From: Clostridium sp.
GTDB lineage: Bacteria; Bacillota_A; Clostridia; Lachnospirales; Lachnospiraceae
Direction of reading: 5' to 3'
DNA: 18,842 nucleotides
Assembly: GCA_023666975.1 (NCBI GenBank)
Contig: JAMPAW010000060.1
Location: 1-18,842 of the forward strand
In this document: piece by piece, positions 1 through 8,024 of the stretch
How positions within the stretch are numbered: the first letter of the stretch is position 1
Layout: each line of letters opens with the position of its first letter
Position numbers and translations under genes: made by a program
Notes under the pieces: generated by a model
What the model was told of the DNA's origin: nothing
The model's database searches: none
Seen by the model: the letters and a program-made list of their open reading frames with translations, nothing else

Positions 1-187
1 CCTGCTCTTTGATCAGATTGCCCACCTTGCTGCGGTCTTCTTCTACCATTCCCAGTTCCTTTGCCCGTCGGATTATCTCGGCATCAGTCATGGTATCAGA
101 TGCATTGCCATGATAAGCCGTCAGACAGATTATCGAAGTGAAAATAATTCCAATACCTAAACCTCTTATAAAATACTTAAATTTCAT
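1..187 (-). CDS. Signal-anchored small protein, N-terminal part (partial)
   Basis: 62 codons are visible before the window ends. The start MKFKYFIRGLGIGIIF has two positive residues, then a hydrophobic helix to about residue 25, followed by a polar helix beginning TDAEIIRRAKELGMVEED. Such a membrane-anchored start resembles short MltG/YceG-like (endolytic transglycosylase-type) proteins annotated near this spot in some Lachnospiraceae, but too little is present to decide. The ATG overlaps the upstream TAA as TAATG, and the last codons of the upstream gene (CAG GGA GAG CAG) supply its ribosome binding site, so the two genes are translationally coupled. Confidence 0.75.
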   Translation of the reverse strand, partial: MKFKYFIRGLGIGIIFTSIICLTAYHGNASDTMTDAEIIRRAKELGMVEEDRSKVGNLIKEQ

Positions 188-1215
188 TACTGCTCTCCCT
201 GATACAAATCAACCACAAGCTTGACCTCACCCACGCCAAGACCCAGCTGCTTTGCAATCTCAATCACATTGTTTCCACTGCGGTACATATCTAATATAAT
301 ATCATTGGAATTGGCATTCTCTTTAAACTCCTCCTCCAAATCATCATCATAAGCAAAATCAGCCTGTTCCGGTTCATAAACATCTTCCAATACAGAAGCC
401 TCCGGCTCCGTGCCTTCATCTATATTCGGTATCGTCAGTGAGTCCAAATCCGAAGCAAGAGCAGCAAGCTCTCTCTCGTCCACGACTTCCTCCGTCTCCT
501 CGATAAACTCTTCCATAGAGCCCATCGGCTTTTGCCGGGTAGATATTTCCACATCTCTTACACGCATATCTGTTGTTTCCCGTTTGGCTGCCACAGCTTT
601 TTTCATCCGCTCCTGCTGTTCCATATCAGGCAGATCTTTTTCCTGCAGCTTGGAAATGAGCAGCTTCGTCTCCTTTGACAGCTCCGATAATGCCGCTATA
701 TTTCTCTGTGCCTCGGAAATCGTCTCTTTGACACTTTTATTTGCCTCATACAAAGCCTTTACCGTATTGGTGACCTGCCTCTTGGCATCATCTACGGTAG
801 CAGCCGTATTCACAATCCCTCTCTGGAGACCGTCAACCGACTTAACCGTATTCATTATCTCCTTCTGCTTATCATCAAGCATACTGTATAAAAACATTAC
901 TTCTTTGTGATTCCGTTCAATCTCCTCACAGACAGTAACCGCATAATCTCCTAACGCCAGTGTCTTTTCATTCGCCATATTAGAAAGAGAATCATTCGTT
1001 TCGTAAATAATATCCTTTGCATGGTTAGCAATCACATCTTCTATCTTACGCTTAATGATTCTGAGTTCCCGCTCTGAAAATTCATAATTCTCATCTATTG
1101 TAAATAAGTCTAAATTAACATTATCCTCCTTTTTAAACAACTTCTCGGATATGAAAAAACTGGCAATGCTCAAAATCACACCGATAGCAATCATTATTCC
1201 CACTGTGAATGTCAT
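187..1215 (-). CDS. SwrB-like membrane-anchored coiled-coil protein (DUF6115 type)
   Basis: 342 residues. One N-terminal membrane helix (about 4-24) is followed by a long predicted coiled coil (about 45-215), an acidic linker (about 225-300), and a C-terminal helix-turn-helix-like segment (ILDMYRSGNNVIEIAKQLGL, then GVGEVKLVVDLY). The architecture and position downstream of the sigma28 gene resemble B. subtilis SwrB (YlxL), which promotes assembly of the flagellar export gate; the C-terminal segment matches what I know as DUF6115. The SwrB role is inference because sequence similarity to SwrB is not obvious and this protein is longer. ATG 1215 has GGTGGGAG 7 bases upstream. The TAA stop overlaps the ATG of the next gene by one base. 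Confidence 0.82.
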   Translation of the reverse strand: MTFTVGIMIAIGVILSIASFFISEKLFKKEDNVNLDLFTIDENYEFSERELRIIKRKIEDVIANHAKDIIYETNDSLSNMANEKTLALGDYAVTVCEEIERNHKEVMFLYSMLDDKQKEIMNTVKSVDGLQRGIVNTAATVDDAKRQVTNTVKALYEANKSVKETISEAQRNIAALSELSKETKLLISKLQEKDLPDMEQQERMKKAVAAKRETTDMRVRDVEISTRQKPMGSMEEFIEETEEVVDERELAALASDLDSLTIPNIDEGTEPEASVLEDVYEPEQADFAYDDDLEEEFKENANSNDIILDMYRSGNNVIEIAKQLGLGVGEVKLVVDLYQGEQ

Positions 1216-1230
1216 CTCATTACTCCCACC

Positions 1231-1572
1231 TTATATCTGTATGTTCACTCTTGGCTGACTCTCCAGCCCACTAGAATCGACTATCCCTTTTTTGGCCGTT
1301 TCATCTTGTTCATCATCGTTTTTCTTCTTTTTCCTTCTTTTTCTTGGATTTGAATAGGCACCATTTCCCTCTTCCGAAGCATCATATTGATATTCCGCAA
1401 ATGCATTGGCATCCTTCTTAATCACTGTTTCACTATTATGCTTAACCTCCTTGGCCACTTCAGCTGCAGCATTCAAATTGGTATTCACTACACTCTGATT
1501 CTCATGCTGCTGCGTATTCGCCATTGACTCTGTACGCGGCAAAAGCATCTGCATATCAATTGGACGTATCAT
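1231..1572 (-). CDS. Small protein with basic patch, function unknown
   Basis: 113 residues from the chosen ATG. I cannot assign a function. The N-terminus MIRPIDMQMLLPRTESM looks ordered and amphipathic. The middle is rich in Asn, Gln, Ala and Glu. A strongly basic cluster (RKRRKKKK, about residues 77-84) is followed at once by an acidic one (NDDEQDE), and the end (PRVNIQI) is hydrophobic. Small proteins of this type follow the FapA gene in other clostridial motility operons as far as I recall, which would suggest a conserved but uncharacterised part of the module. Start choice: ATG 1572 has GGAGGTG 6 bases upstream. An in-frame ATG at 1587 would place that ribosome binding site inside the protein (codons Glu-Val) and is rejected. 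Confidence 0.8.
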   Translation of the reverse strand: MIRPIDMQMLLPRTESMANTQQHENQSVVNTNLNAAAEVAKEVKHNSETVIKKDANAFAEYQYDASEEGNGAYSNPRKRRKKKKNDDEQDETAKKGIVDSSGLESQPRVNIQI

Positions 1573-1618
1573 AAACAGCACCTCCATTCAACTTTACTAT
1601 GTGCTCTGTAGGCCCTGC

Positions 1619-3220
1619 CTAAATTGGCAGTGAAACAATTTCAGCACCCTTGATACAAAACTGGCATCTGCTCCTGACATCTTTTACCGGATAAATCTGG
1701 GTAGAGATATAAATACATACTCCAGGGAAAATAGTGTGATTAGCCACCACTCTTCCGTTTTTGTTCTCCTCTATTGATTGCTTCAGTGCCGTATACTCGG
1801 CAGAATCTTTTTTCAGCTCCGCATTAAGCTGCTTAAGGACTTCACCGGCCTCTTTTACCGCCATCAGCTGATTCGGAAGGACCTTCTGTCCTTTTTGCAG
1901 CTTTTTCTTAACGGTTTCCAATATCTGCTGATTCCGGAAAGCCTCTTCCTGTTTTTCTTTAATAATTGTTGCCAGCGCTTTATAACGCTCCAATATTTCC
2001 GGCTCCACACCCACCTTAAGTGTAGTCACCGTATTCATTTTATTGCCAAAAACACTGGCCTCTATACGCTTACCGGCAGAAATTGTACCGCCAATCAGGA
2101 AGCCTTTTCTTCCGCTGACAATGACCTTCTCTCCTGCCACCAAATCCGAATGCAGACTGGAACCGGTATTAATGGTCTGCCCGGCCTGCACTTCACAGCT
2201 CTCAATAAATTTGGTAACGATGTCCGTTCCCGCCTGTAAAAATCCTTTTCCCATTCCCTGTACGCCCCGTTTCAGAACAATACTTCCGGCGGCAATCAAT
2301 GTGGCTCCCTCCACAACACCGTTTACTTCAATATTTCCTTCAGCCTCCACCCGGAATCCGGCCCGGACATTACCGCTGACAATCACATTCCCTGCATAAT
2401 GAATATCCCCGGTAGATGCGTCCACATCTGCCGGTACCGTATAGGTGTCAGACACGAACACAGTATCGTCTTCCAGAGAAACATCACCGTCAACCTCGGA
2501 AAATATCTGCATCTGATCCTCCGAAAGCCGGATATTGCGGCCAAATTTCAAAGCAATCTTCTTCGACTGCGGCGGATTAAGCACATTTCCTCTGACATCC
2601 ATTCCCGGTTCTCCCTCTTTCCCCGGTATCAGCTCCGCCAGCAAATCTCCCTGCCGGACACTGGTAAACATATTCAATTCATGGAAATCCACACTTCCGT
2701 CCTCTAACAGCTTAGGCTTTGCCGTCGGTGCCGTATCAAATTTGTAATCCACCTTGGCGTCTTTCCCATATACCATTGCTTTTCCTTTCGCAATCGGTAT
2801 ATCGCGGCAAAACTGTCTTCCCCTTAAATAGGCCTGAACCACTTTATCTGAAATACCAAATTTGACATTATTCTGTTCCAATGTGGCAACGATATCTTCC
2901 GCAGTCATATAATTGCCATTTTTTGACGGGGGATAAAAACGGATAAATGCCATCATTCCGTCATCGGAAATACGAACCTTCGCCCTCTCGCTGACCTCGG
3001 AAATCAACTCCGAAGTGATAAAGATATCTGTCTCCTCTTTTGCCTGAGAAATCCGGTTATTCAAATCCGGTAAATTATAACCACTTATCCCGCAATCATC
3101 TAAATATTCAGCCAACTCTTTGGTGTCAATCGGTTTACCTCCCTCTTTTTCGGGATATATATGGACATATACACCGTTGCCTTGAATATTTAGCTGAAAA
3201 AATCCGTTTATATATTTCAC
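1619..3220 (-). CDS. FapA family (DUF342) beta-helix protein
   Basis: 533 residues. The N-terminal FapA domain (about 1-240) carries GKPIDTKELAEYLDDCGI and the AYLRGRQFCRDIPIAKGK stretch; a central region (about 250-400) of repeating short beta strands rich in Gly and Val (GNVIVSGNV, GNIEVNGVVEG, AGSIVLKRGVQG) is the right-handed beta-helix; a coiled coil (about 405-490) and short C-terminal domain follow. DUF342/FapA proteins are often encoded next to sigma28 or flagellar genes and have been linked to cell-surface or envelope signalling, but their biochemical role is unsettled. The start is GTG 3220 with AAAGGAG 6 bases upstream; the first codons (KYINGFFQ) suit this start. Confidence 0.9.
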   Translation of the reverse strand: MKYINGFFQLNIQGNGVYVHIYPEKEGGKPIDTKELAEYLDDCGISGYNLPDLNNRISQAKEETDIFITSELISEVSERAKVRISDDGMMAFIRFYPPSKNGNYMTAEDIVATLEQNNVKFGISDKVVQAYLRGRQFCRDIPIAKGKAMVYGKDAKVDYKFDTAPTAKPKLLEDGSVDFHELNMFTSVRQGDLLAELIPGKEGEPGMDVRGNVLNPPQSKKIALKFGRNIRLSEDQMQIFSEVDGDVSLEDDTVFVSDTYTVPADVDASTGDIHYAGNVIVSGNVRAGFRVEAEGNIEVNGVVEGATLIAAGSIVLKRGVQGMGKGFLQAGTDIVTKFIESCEVQAGQTINTGSSLHSDLVAGEKVIVSGRKGFLIGGTISAGKRIEASVFGNKMNTVTTLKVGVEPEILERYKALATIIKEKQEEAFRNQQILETVKKKLQKGQKVLPNQLMAVKEAGEVLKQLNAELKKDSAEYTALKQSIEENKNGRVVANHTIFPGVCIYISTQIYPVKDVRSRCQFCIKGAEIVSLPI

Positions 3221-3264
3221 TGGCCGCTCCTTTCCTTTGCCAAATCAACACTTCCCCCTGACTG

Positions 3265-4029
3265 TCATCCCATCAAAAGCTCAAAATGTTTTCCTAAATG
3301 CTTCTTCATCTTTTCAAGTGCTTTGGAATGAAGCTGGGAAATTCTCGACTCTGACACTTCCAATACTTTCGCTACTTCTTTCAACGTCAAGTCCTCATAA
3401 TAATAAAGCAGTACTACTTTTTTCTCTTTTTCTGTCAGCAGCTCCAATGCTTCCATCAACATTCGTTTAACTTCTTCCTGATCCACAGCCTCCTCAGGTT
3501 CAATATATGCAGTATTCCGGAATTCCTTTACTGTTCCTTCTGTCCCCTGCTCCATAAATTCATCTAGCGAGGCAATATTGGATATATTGGTAAGACCCTC
3601 CCAATTGCGGTATTCGTCAAGAGAAACGCCTAGTTCGTCGGCAATGTCCTGATCCCGCATGCTGGCACCCTTCTCTTTTTCCAGCTTTGCAATGGCATTC
3701 TCGATCTGTCTCTGCTTCTGACGGACAGAACGTGGTATCCAGTCCATTTTGCGAATCTGGTCGAGAATAGAGCCGCGAATCCTCAGACTTGCATAAGTTT
3801 CAAATTTGATACCCTTACCATAATCAAATTTGTCTATGGCATCAATCAGTCCAAAAACACCATAACTTACCAAATCGTCATATTCCACAGTGTATCCCAA
3901 ATACATATTCAGACGGCCTGCCACAAGTTTAACAAGAGGAACATATTCAATAATAATCTGTTCACGAAGCTTATCCGATCTGGTTCTGACATACTCTTCC
4001 CATAACTTATTTTTCTTCGCCTCATCCAT
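3265..4029 (-). CDS. fliA: RNA polymerase sigma factor for flagellar operons, sigma28 (FliA/SigD)
   Basis: 254 residues, FliA/WhiG/SigD family. Region 2 is complete (VKLVAGRLNMYLGYTVEYDD, then LVSYGVFGLIDAIDKFD and GIKFETYASLRIRGSILDQI), with the family-typical DWIPRSVRQ ending region 2/3. Region 4.2 near the C-terminus (LTLKEVAKVLEVSESRISQLHSKAL) is the -35-binding helix-turn-helix. It directs transcription of late flagellar, motor and chemotaxis genes and is normally held by the anti-sigma factor FlgM, which is not encoded here. Its position after cheD matches B. subtilis sigD. The start ATG 4029 is preceded by AGGGGTG 8 bases upstream, 19 bases after the previous gene. Confidence 0.97.
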   Translation of the reverse strand: MDEAKKNKLWEEYVRTRSDKLREQIIIEYVPLVKLVAGRLNMYLGYTVEYDDLVSYGVFGLIDAIDKFDYGKGIKFETYASLRIRGSILDQIRKMDWIPRSVRQKQRQIENAIAKLEKEKGASMRDQDIADELGVSLDEYRNWEGLTNISNIASLDEFMEQGTEGTVKEFRNTAYIEPEEAVDQEEVKRMLMEALELLTEKEKKVVLLYYYEDLTLKEVAKVLEVSESRISQLHSKALEKMKKHLGKHFELLMG

Positions 4030-4048
4030 TTATTACACACCCCTGCTG

Positions 4049-4339
4049 TTATATTTCTTCTTCTTCAAAGGAAACCTGTTGCGCAGTACTCTCCGTTTCC
4101 TCTTCACTCTCTTCCTCTTCCTCGTCTGCCTCTTCTTCTTCCTCTGCCAGCTGATTGCTCTCCTCCACAGACTTCTGCCATATTTCCATAGCCAAAGTTG
4201 CAAAGAAATAGAAAATCAAGATAACAACCAACACAATCAGCATAGAAACAGTAACATCTTTATGTGTCTTGATATTCACAATTAACGTGACTAATCCTGC
4301 CATCAAAACAATAAATGCTCTAATATATCGTAATTTCAT
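4049..4339 (-). CDS. Small two-helix membrane protein with acidic tail, function unknown
   Basis: I do not recognise this gene. From ATG 4339 it has 96 residues: a basic N-terminus (MKLRYIR), a hydrophobic helix (about 8-23), a short loop (KTHKDVT), a second longer helix (about 30-55), then a tail of almost only Glu, Ser, Thr and Asp (runs such as EEEEEADEEEEESEEE). The positive N-terminus and charge pattern suggest a hairpin with both ends in the cytoplasm. It sits between cheD and the sigma28 gene, transcribed with them, so a motility link is plausible but unproven. Start is uncertain: two in-frame GTGs at 4357/4354 precede the ATG, and no start has a clear ribosome binding site. Confidence 0.75.
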   Translation of the reverse strand: MKLRYIRAFIVLMAGLVTLIVNIKTHKDVTVSMLIVLVVILIFYFFATLAMEIWQKSVEESNQLAEEEEEADEEEEESEEETESTAQQVSFEEEEI

Positions 4340-4391
4340 GTTCTGTCTCTTCACCACCCAAAATCAGCCTGCAGCGATTAAATGCTCAGGT

Positions 4392-4877
4392 CTAAATATA
4401 CTTATCTGCTTTTCCTGCTGAACGGACCAGCAATTTCTGCGAGGTCGGATCAAAAATAATTGTCCTACCAAAATCTTTTCCTGTATCCTCAGCGACAATT
4501 TTAATACGCAAAGCTGCCAAAACATTTTTAACAGCCTTTACATTTCTATCACCAATGCTCTGTAAATCCGTTGTGCTGGAGAACTGAAACATCGCAGCTC
4601 CCCCTGCAATCTTAGCAAGCATTGTACTCGGTCTGACTCCTACCTTCTGTAGAGCCATAATCATATCTGCAATTCCGGTATCTGCAAATTTAGCCCGGTT
4701 TGAATTATTATTTATCTCCTTGCTAGACGGCAGCATAATATGCGATAATCCGCAATATACGCTATTTGTGCTGTATAATACAATACCGACACATGAACCT
4801 AATCCAATTGTTGTAATCTTACTCGGCGATTTACACACTTTCCAATCCGCAATTCCGACTTTTACAACATCTTCCAT
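4392..4877 (-). CDS. cheD: Chemoreceptor glutamine deamidase CheD
   Basis: 161 residues, the usual CheD length. The cysteine-hydrolase catalytic set is visible: T23, C29 (in GLGSCVGIVLY) and H46 (in GLSHIMLP), the same spacing as in Thermotoga maritima CheD. CheD deamidates specific receptor glutamines and activates CheC. The conserved IAGGAAMF and later GKDFGRTIIF stretches support the call. The ATG lies 2 bases after the cheC stop, with GGGAG 9 bases upstream inside the cheC end. The gap to the next gene is 52 bases and contains no clear terminator. Confidence 0.96.
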   Translation of the reverse strand: MEDVVKVGIADWKVCKSPSKITTIGLGSCVGIVLYSTNSVYCGLSHIMLPSSKEINNNSNRAKFADTGIADMIMALQKVGVRPSTMLAKIAGGAAMFQFSSTTDLQSIGDRNVKAVKNVLAALRIKIVAEDTGKDFGRTIIFDPTSQKLLVRSAGKADKYI

Positions 4878-4879
4878 CT

Positions 4880-5500
4880 TTATAAACTCCCAATCCCTAA
4901 CGCTTTAAATATCTTATCAGATGATTCCTCATCTGAAACAAGCATCAGAAGACCATTTATCGGCCTGCCATTATCCAAAAATTTAGAGTCAATAATCAAT
5001 GCCTGGTCTCCAATCCGCCCTAACTCAATAATTGGTAAACTCAAAACAGCTCCCGCCATATCCACACAAATCGCCGGTGGTTCCGTTCGCAGCTGCAGAT
5101 TTGTCAGTGCTCCAATCGATGAAATATAAGAGCCCATCAAAATATTACCAACTTCTTTCAGAGCAGATTTATCCATATAGTCAAAATCCATAAAATCATC
5201 AGGATATGACTTAGACAACATAGTACCGGCCAAATTTCTGGCTTCCTCAACTGACAGTATGAACAGCGTCATGCCGGTTAAATCTCCGGTATAACGTGTC
5301 AGCACGGCAGTCACAAGTGCTTCTGATCCTCCAATTCTGTCTGCAATTTCATCAAAATCCATAAACTTAACATTTGGAACTTCCATACGGAAATTAGAAT
5401 TCAACATAGTGGATAGTGCTGCAGTTGCATGTCCCGCACCTATATTTCCAATCTCACGAAGAATATCTAACTTCATATTTGTACGTTCATTTTCTGTCAT
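4880..5500 (-). CDS. cheC: CheY-P phosphatase CheC
   Basis: 206 residues with two CheC active-site motifs of the form D/S-x3-E-x2-N-x22-P: D12/E16/N19/P42 (in LDILREIGNIGAGHA) and S112/E116/N119/P142 (in KSALKEVGNILMGS). Both are intact, so this is full CheC rather than the single-site-altered or CheX forms. CheC dephosphorylates CheY-P weakly alone and more strongly with CheD, and also holds CheD away from receptors. cheD lies two bases downstream, so the binding partners are co-produced. The start at ATG 5500 has AGGAG 6 bases upstream, overlapping the cheW stop. Confidence 0.96.
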   Translation of the reverse strand: MTENERTNMKLDILREIGNIGAGHATAALSTMLNSNFRMEVPNVKFMDFDEIADRIGGSEALVTAVLTRYTGDLTGMTLFILSVEEARNLAGTMLSKSYPDDFMDFDYMDKSALKEVGNILMGSYISSIGALTNLQLRTEPPAICVDMAGAVLSLPIIELGRIGDQALIIDSKFLDNGRPINGLLMLVSDEESSDKIFKALGIGSL

Positions 5501-5509
5501 ATCCGTCTC

Positions 5510-5959
5510 CTATCCATTATCTAATTCCGAAATCACTCCCTGAATATTTAACAGGGAAATTAACGTTTCCTTATACTTGCCTACACCCAGCAGGCTCACT
5601 CCCTGCTCGTCATAATCAACCTTTTCAATATCCTCCTCCTCTAAAGTCACCACCTCACGAACCTCATCTACCAGGATTCCTATCTTCGCGTTATTTTCCG
5701 GTTTTACAATGATAATACGGGTTGCTCCTGTGCTCTCTTTTGCTTCTAATCCAAATTTGACCCTTAAGTTCATCACGGGAATGATTTCCCCTCTCAAATT
5801 GATAACACCTGCAAAATAATACTGCGCTTTGGGCACTCTCGTTATCTGCTGCATACGGACAATGTTATCGACAAAGGAAATATCAATGCCGTATTGTTCG
5901 CCATCTAATTTGACAACAATATATTGCTTCGCCTCATTTACTGTTACAATTTCATCCAT
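5510..5959 (-). CDS. cheW: Chemotaxis adaptor protein CheW
   Basis: 149 residues, a single CheW/SH3-like beta-barrel domain. Recognisable segments are QYIVVKLDGEQYGIDISFV, the TRVPKAQYYFAGVINLRGEIIPVMNLR core (fragments) and the later IGILVDEVREVV. CheW links chemoreceptors to the CheA P5 domain in the signalling array. It follows cheA by 12 bases, with AGGAGG 8 bases before the ATG. The TAG stop overlaps the cheC ribosome binding site. No receiver domain is attached, so it is CheW rather than CheV. Confidence 0.96.
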   Translation of the reverse strand: MDEIVTVNEAKQYIVVKLDGEQYGIDISFVDNIVRMQQITRVPKAQYYFAGVINLRGEIIPVMNLRVKFGLEAKESTGATRIIIVKPENNAKIGILVDEVREVVTLEEEDIEKVDYDEQGVSLLGVGKYKETLISLLNIQGVISELDNG

Positions 5960-5971
5960 AGTTCTGTCCTC

Positions 5972-8023
5972 CTATACTAATGAATTCGAATCAATGATCA
6001 ATGCAACTTCGCCATCGCCAAGTATGGTCGCTCCACTAATCATCTTGTGAATATTAATATATTTGCCAAGCGGCTTGATTACAATCTCCTGCTGTCCAAT
6101 CAGATTATCAATTACCAAAGCGGTCTGCTTGTCTCCCTTTTTCACAATAACCACTACCAGATTCTCCGGTTCCTCTTCTCTTGGCGGACAATCCATCAAT
6201 TCGTCCAGACGAACTAACGGAATAACATTGCCTCTGAGACTGATTACTTCTTTTTGCTGCACATATTTGATGTCACTTACCATTACATCTTCAATCGTCA
6301 CAATAGAGTTCAACGGAATTGCATATTTCTCGTCACGGATTTCTACCATTAATGCCTGAATAATCGCCAGAGTCAGCGGCAGACGGATAGTGAATTTGCT
6401 TCCCTCTCCCAGCTTTGTAGAAACCTCGACATCACCGCCAAGACCTTCTATTTTGTTCTTAACCACGTCAAGGCCAACACCACGTCCGGACACATCAGAA
6501 ATCTTCTCTGCAGTCGAAAAGGCCGGTCGGAACAACAAATCAATTGCTTCCTTCTCGGACATCATATCTGCCTGCTCCTCAGTAATATGTCCTTTTTTGA
6601 TCGCCGATGCCTTTACTTTTTCCACATCAATTCCTGCACCGTCATCAATAACCTCAATCGTTACATTATTGCCGTCCTGATAGGCATTCAGCTGAATCGT
6701 TCCCACCTGGGGTTTGCCGATTTTCAGGCGGTCGATCGTTGACTCCAGACCATGGTCAGCAGAATTTCTCAACATATGCATTAACGGATCACCGATTTCG
6801 TCAATTACCGTCCGGTCAAGCTCTGTGTCCTCACCGGTCATAATCAGCTCCATCTCCTTGCCAAGTTTCTTGGACAGGTCGCGAATCATACGCGGGAAAC
6901 GGTTGACAACGCTCTCAATCGGTACCATTCTCACCTTCATTACCGACTCGTGCAAATTCGTGGTCACCCGCTCTAAGTACTCAATCTGATCATTAAAGCC
7001 CTGCATAGAGTTTTTACTGTCCTCCTGATTATTGAGTGACACCAGACCGTTCTTGGCGATAATCAGCTCGCTCACCAAATTCATCAATACATCCAGCTTC
7101 TCAATGTCAACACGAACAGAACGGTTTGCTACAGGCTTGCTGTTTGTCTTAGCAGGAGCCGCCTTCTTCTTCGTCTCCTCTTTTTTCTCCTGTGTCTTCT
7201 TCTCTTTTGACTGTACGGAAGTTACTACCTCAATATCTCCCGGAATATCATATTCTTCAATAATTACCTCTTTGATTTCTGAGACATTGGCAATCACATT
7301 TTTCACTTGTTCCAGAGATTTCTCGGAAATAATTAACATGGAAAAATCAAACTCGAATTTTTCGTCCTCAATATCCTGAACAACCGGAACGGATTTAATG
7401 ATTTCTCCTATTTCTTCCAGACCTTTAAATACCAAAAATGCTCTTGCCGCTTTCAGGATACAGTTCTCATCAATAAACACGGTAGCTCCATATACATTCT
7501 TTTTCTGCGCCTTTGCTTCCATAATTGCGTTTTTTTCAAAATCAGCAATACTGATATGCAAAAACTTACGTTTCTCCTCATCGCTTAAAGGTGCCTTTTC
7601 CGGCTGTTTTTCTTCTTTTGCCTCTTTTGGTGTTTCTCCCTCCGACTCAAGACACGCATTCAACAAAGCAATAATCTCTTCATTGTCATTATCACCTTCA
7701 TCAGAAGTCTCCACAATACAGCCCAGATATTCTTCAATGGCATCTAAACATTTGAATACCACATCTACCAAATCCGGAGTTACACTCATTTTGCCATTTC
7801 TCACCTCAGAAAATACATTTTCCATATCATGGGTTAAACGCTGCATACGTTTAAATCCCATCGTACCTGCCATACCTTTAAGGGAATGGGCCGCACGGAA
7901 AATTTCATTAACGGTATCGATATTATCCGGTTCCGTTTCCAATACCAGCACCTGATCATTCAAAGTCTGCAAATGTTCTTTTGTTTCATCAATAAAAATC
8001 TCAAGATATTGACTTAAGTCCAT
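5972..8023 (-). CDS. cheA: Chemotaxis histidine kinase CheA
   Basis: 683 residues from the ATG at 8023. Domain order: P1/Hpt (about 1-125) with phosphorylated H46 in AAHSLKG; a P2 CheY-binding region (about 150-265); a Lys/Glu/Ala-rich linker; P3 dimerisation (about 300-360); P4 ATPase with N box MLRNSADHGLE, G1 DDGAGID and G2 GRGVGLDVV; and the P5 CheW-like domain to the C-terminus. CheA autophosphorylates in receptor arrays and passes phosphate to CheY. Start choice: ATG 8023 begins the family-typical MDLSQYLEIFIDE, has GGGGG 9 bases upstream and lies one base after the cheB stop. An in-frame ATG 45 bases further upstream, inside cheB, is unlikely. Confidence 0.97.
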   Translation of the reverse strand: MDLSQYLEIFIDETKEHLQTLNDQVLVLETEPDNIDTVNEIFRAAHSLKGMAGTMGFKRMQRLTHDMENVFSEVRNGKMSVTPDLVDVVFKCLDAIEEYLGCIVETSDEGDNDNEEIIALLNACLESEGETPKEAKEEKQPEKAPLSDEEKRKFLHISIADFEKNAIMEAKAQKKNVYGATVFIDENCILKAARAFLVFKGLEEIGEIIKSVPVVQDIEDEKFEFDFSMLIISEKSLEQVKNVIANVSEIKEVIIEEYDIPGDIEVVTSVQSKEKKTQEKKEETKKKAAPAKTNSKPVANRSVRVDIEKLDVLMNLVSELIIAKNGLVSLNNQEDSKNSMQGFNDQIEYLERVTTNLHESVMKVRMVPIESVVNRFPRMIRDLSKKLGKEMELIMTGEDTELDRTVIDEIGDPLMHMLRNSADHGLESTIDRLKIGKPQVGTIQLNAYQDGNNVTIEVIDDGAGIDVEKVKASAIKKGHITEEQADMMSEKEAIDLLFRPAFSTAEKISDVSGRGVGLDVVKNKIEGLGGDVEVSTKLGEGSKFTIRLPLTLAIIQALMVEIRDEKYAIPLNSIVTIEDVMVSDIKYVQQKEVISLRGNVIPLVRLDELMDCPPREEEPENLVVVIVKKGDKQTALVIDNLIGQQEIVIKPLGKYINIHKMISGATILGDGEVALIIDSNSLV

Positions 8024-8024
8024 G

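Noticed and set aside
410..910. Open frame of 166 codons on the plus strand opposite the SwrB-like gene
   Set aside because: Ser-rich translation with no domain, no ribosome binding site, and fully antisense to a convincing gene.
4055..4150. Purine/pyrimidine-biased run as a regulatory repeat
   Set aside because: It is simply the Glu-rich coding tail (GAA/GAG codons) of the small membrane protein.
4340..4391. Possible terminator after cheD
   Set aside because: No stable stem followed by a T-run on the minus strand; only a CTGCAG palindrome.
4957..4992. GCCGATAA on the minus strand inside cheC, an exact sigma28 -10 octamer, with TAAA upstream
   Set aside because: The spacer to TAAA is 17 bases rather than the usual 15, and the octamer is explained by codons for Gly-Arg-Pro-Ile-Asn. 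One exact octamer is not surprising in this length of sequence.
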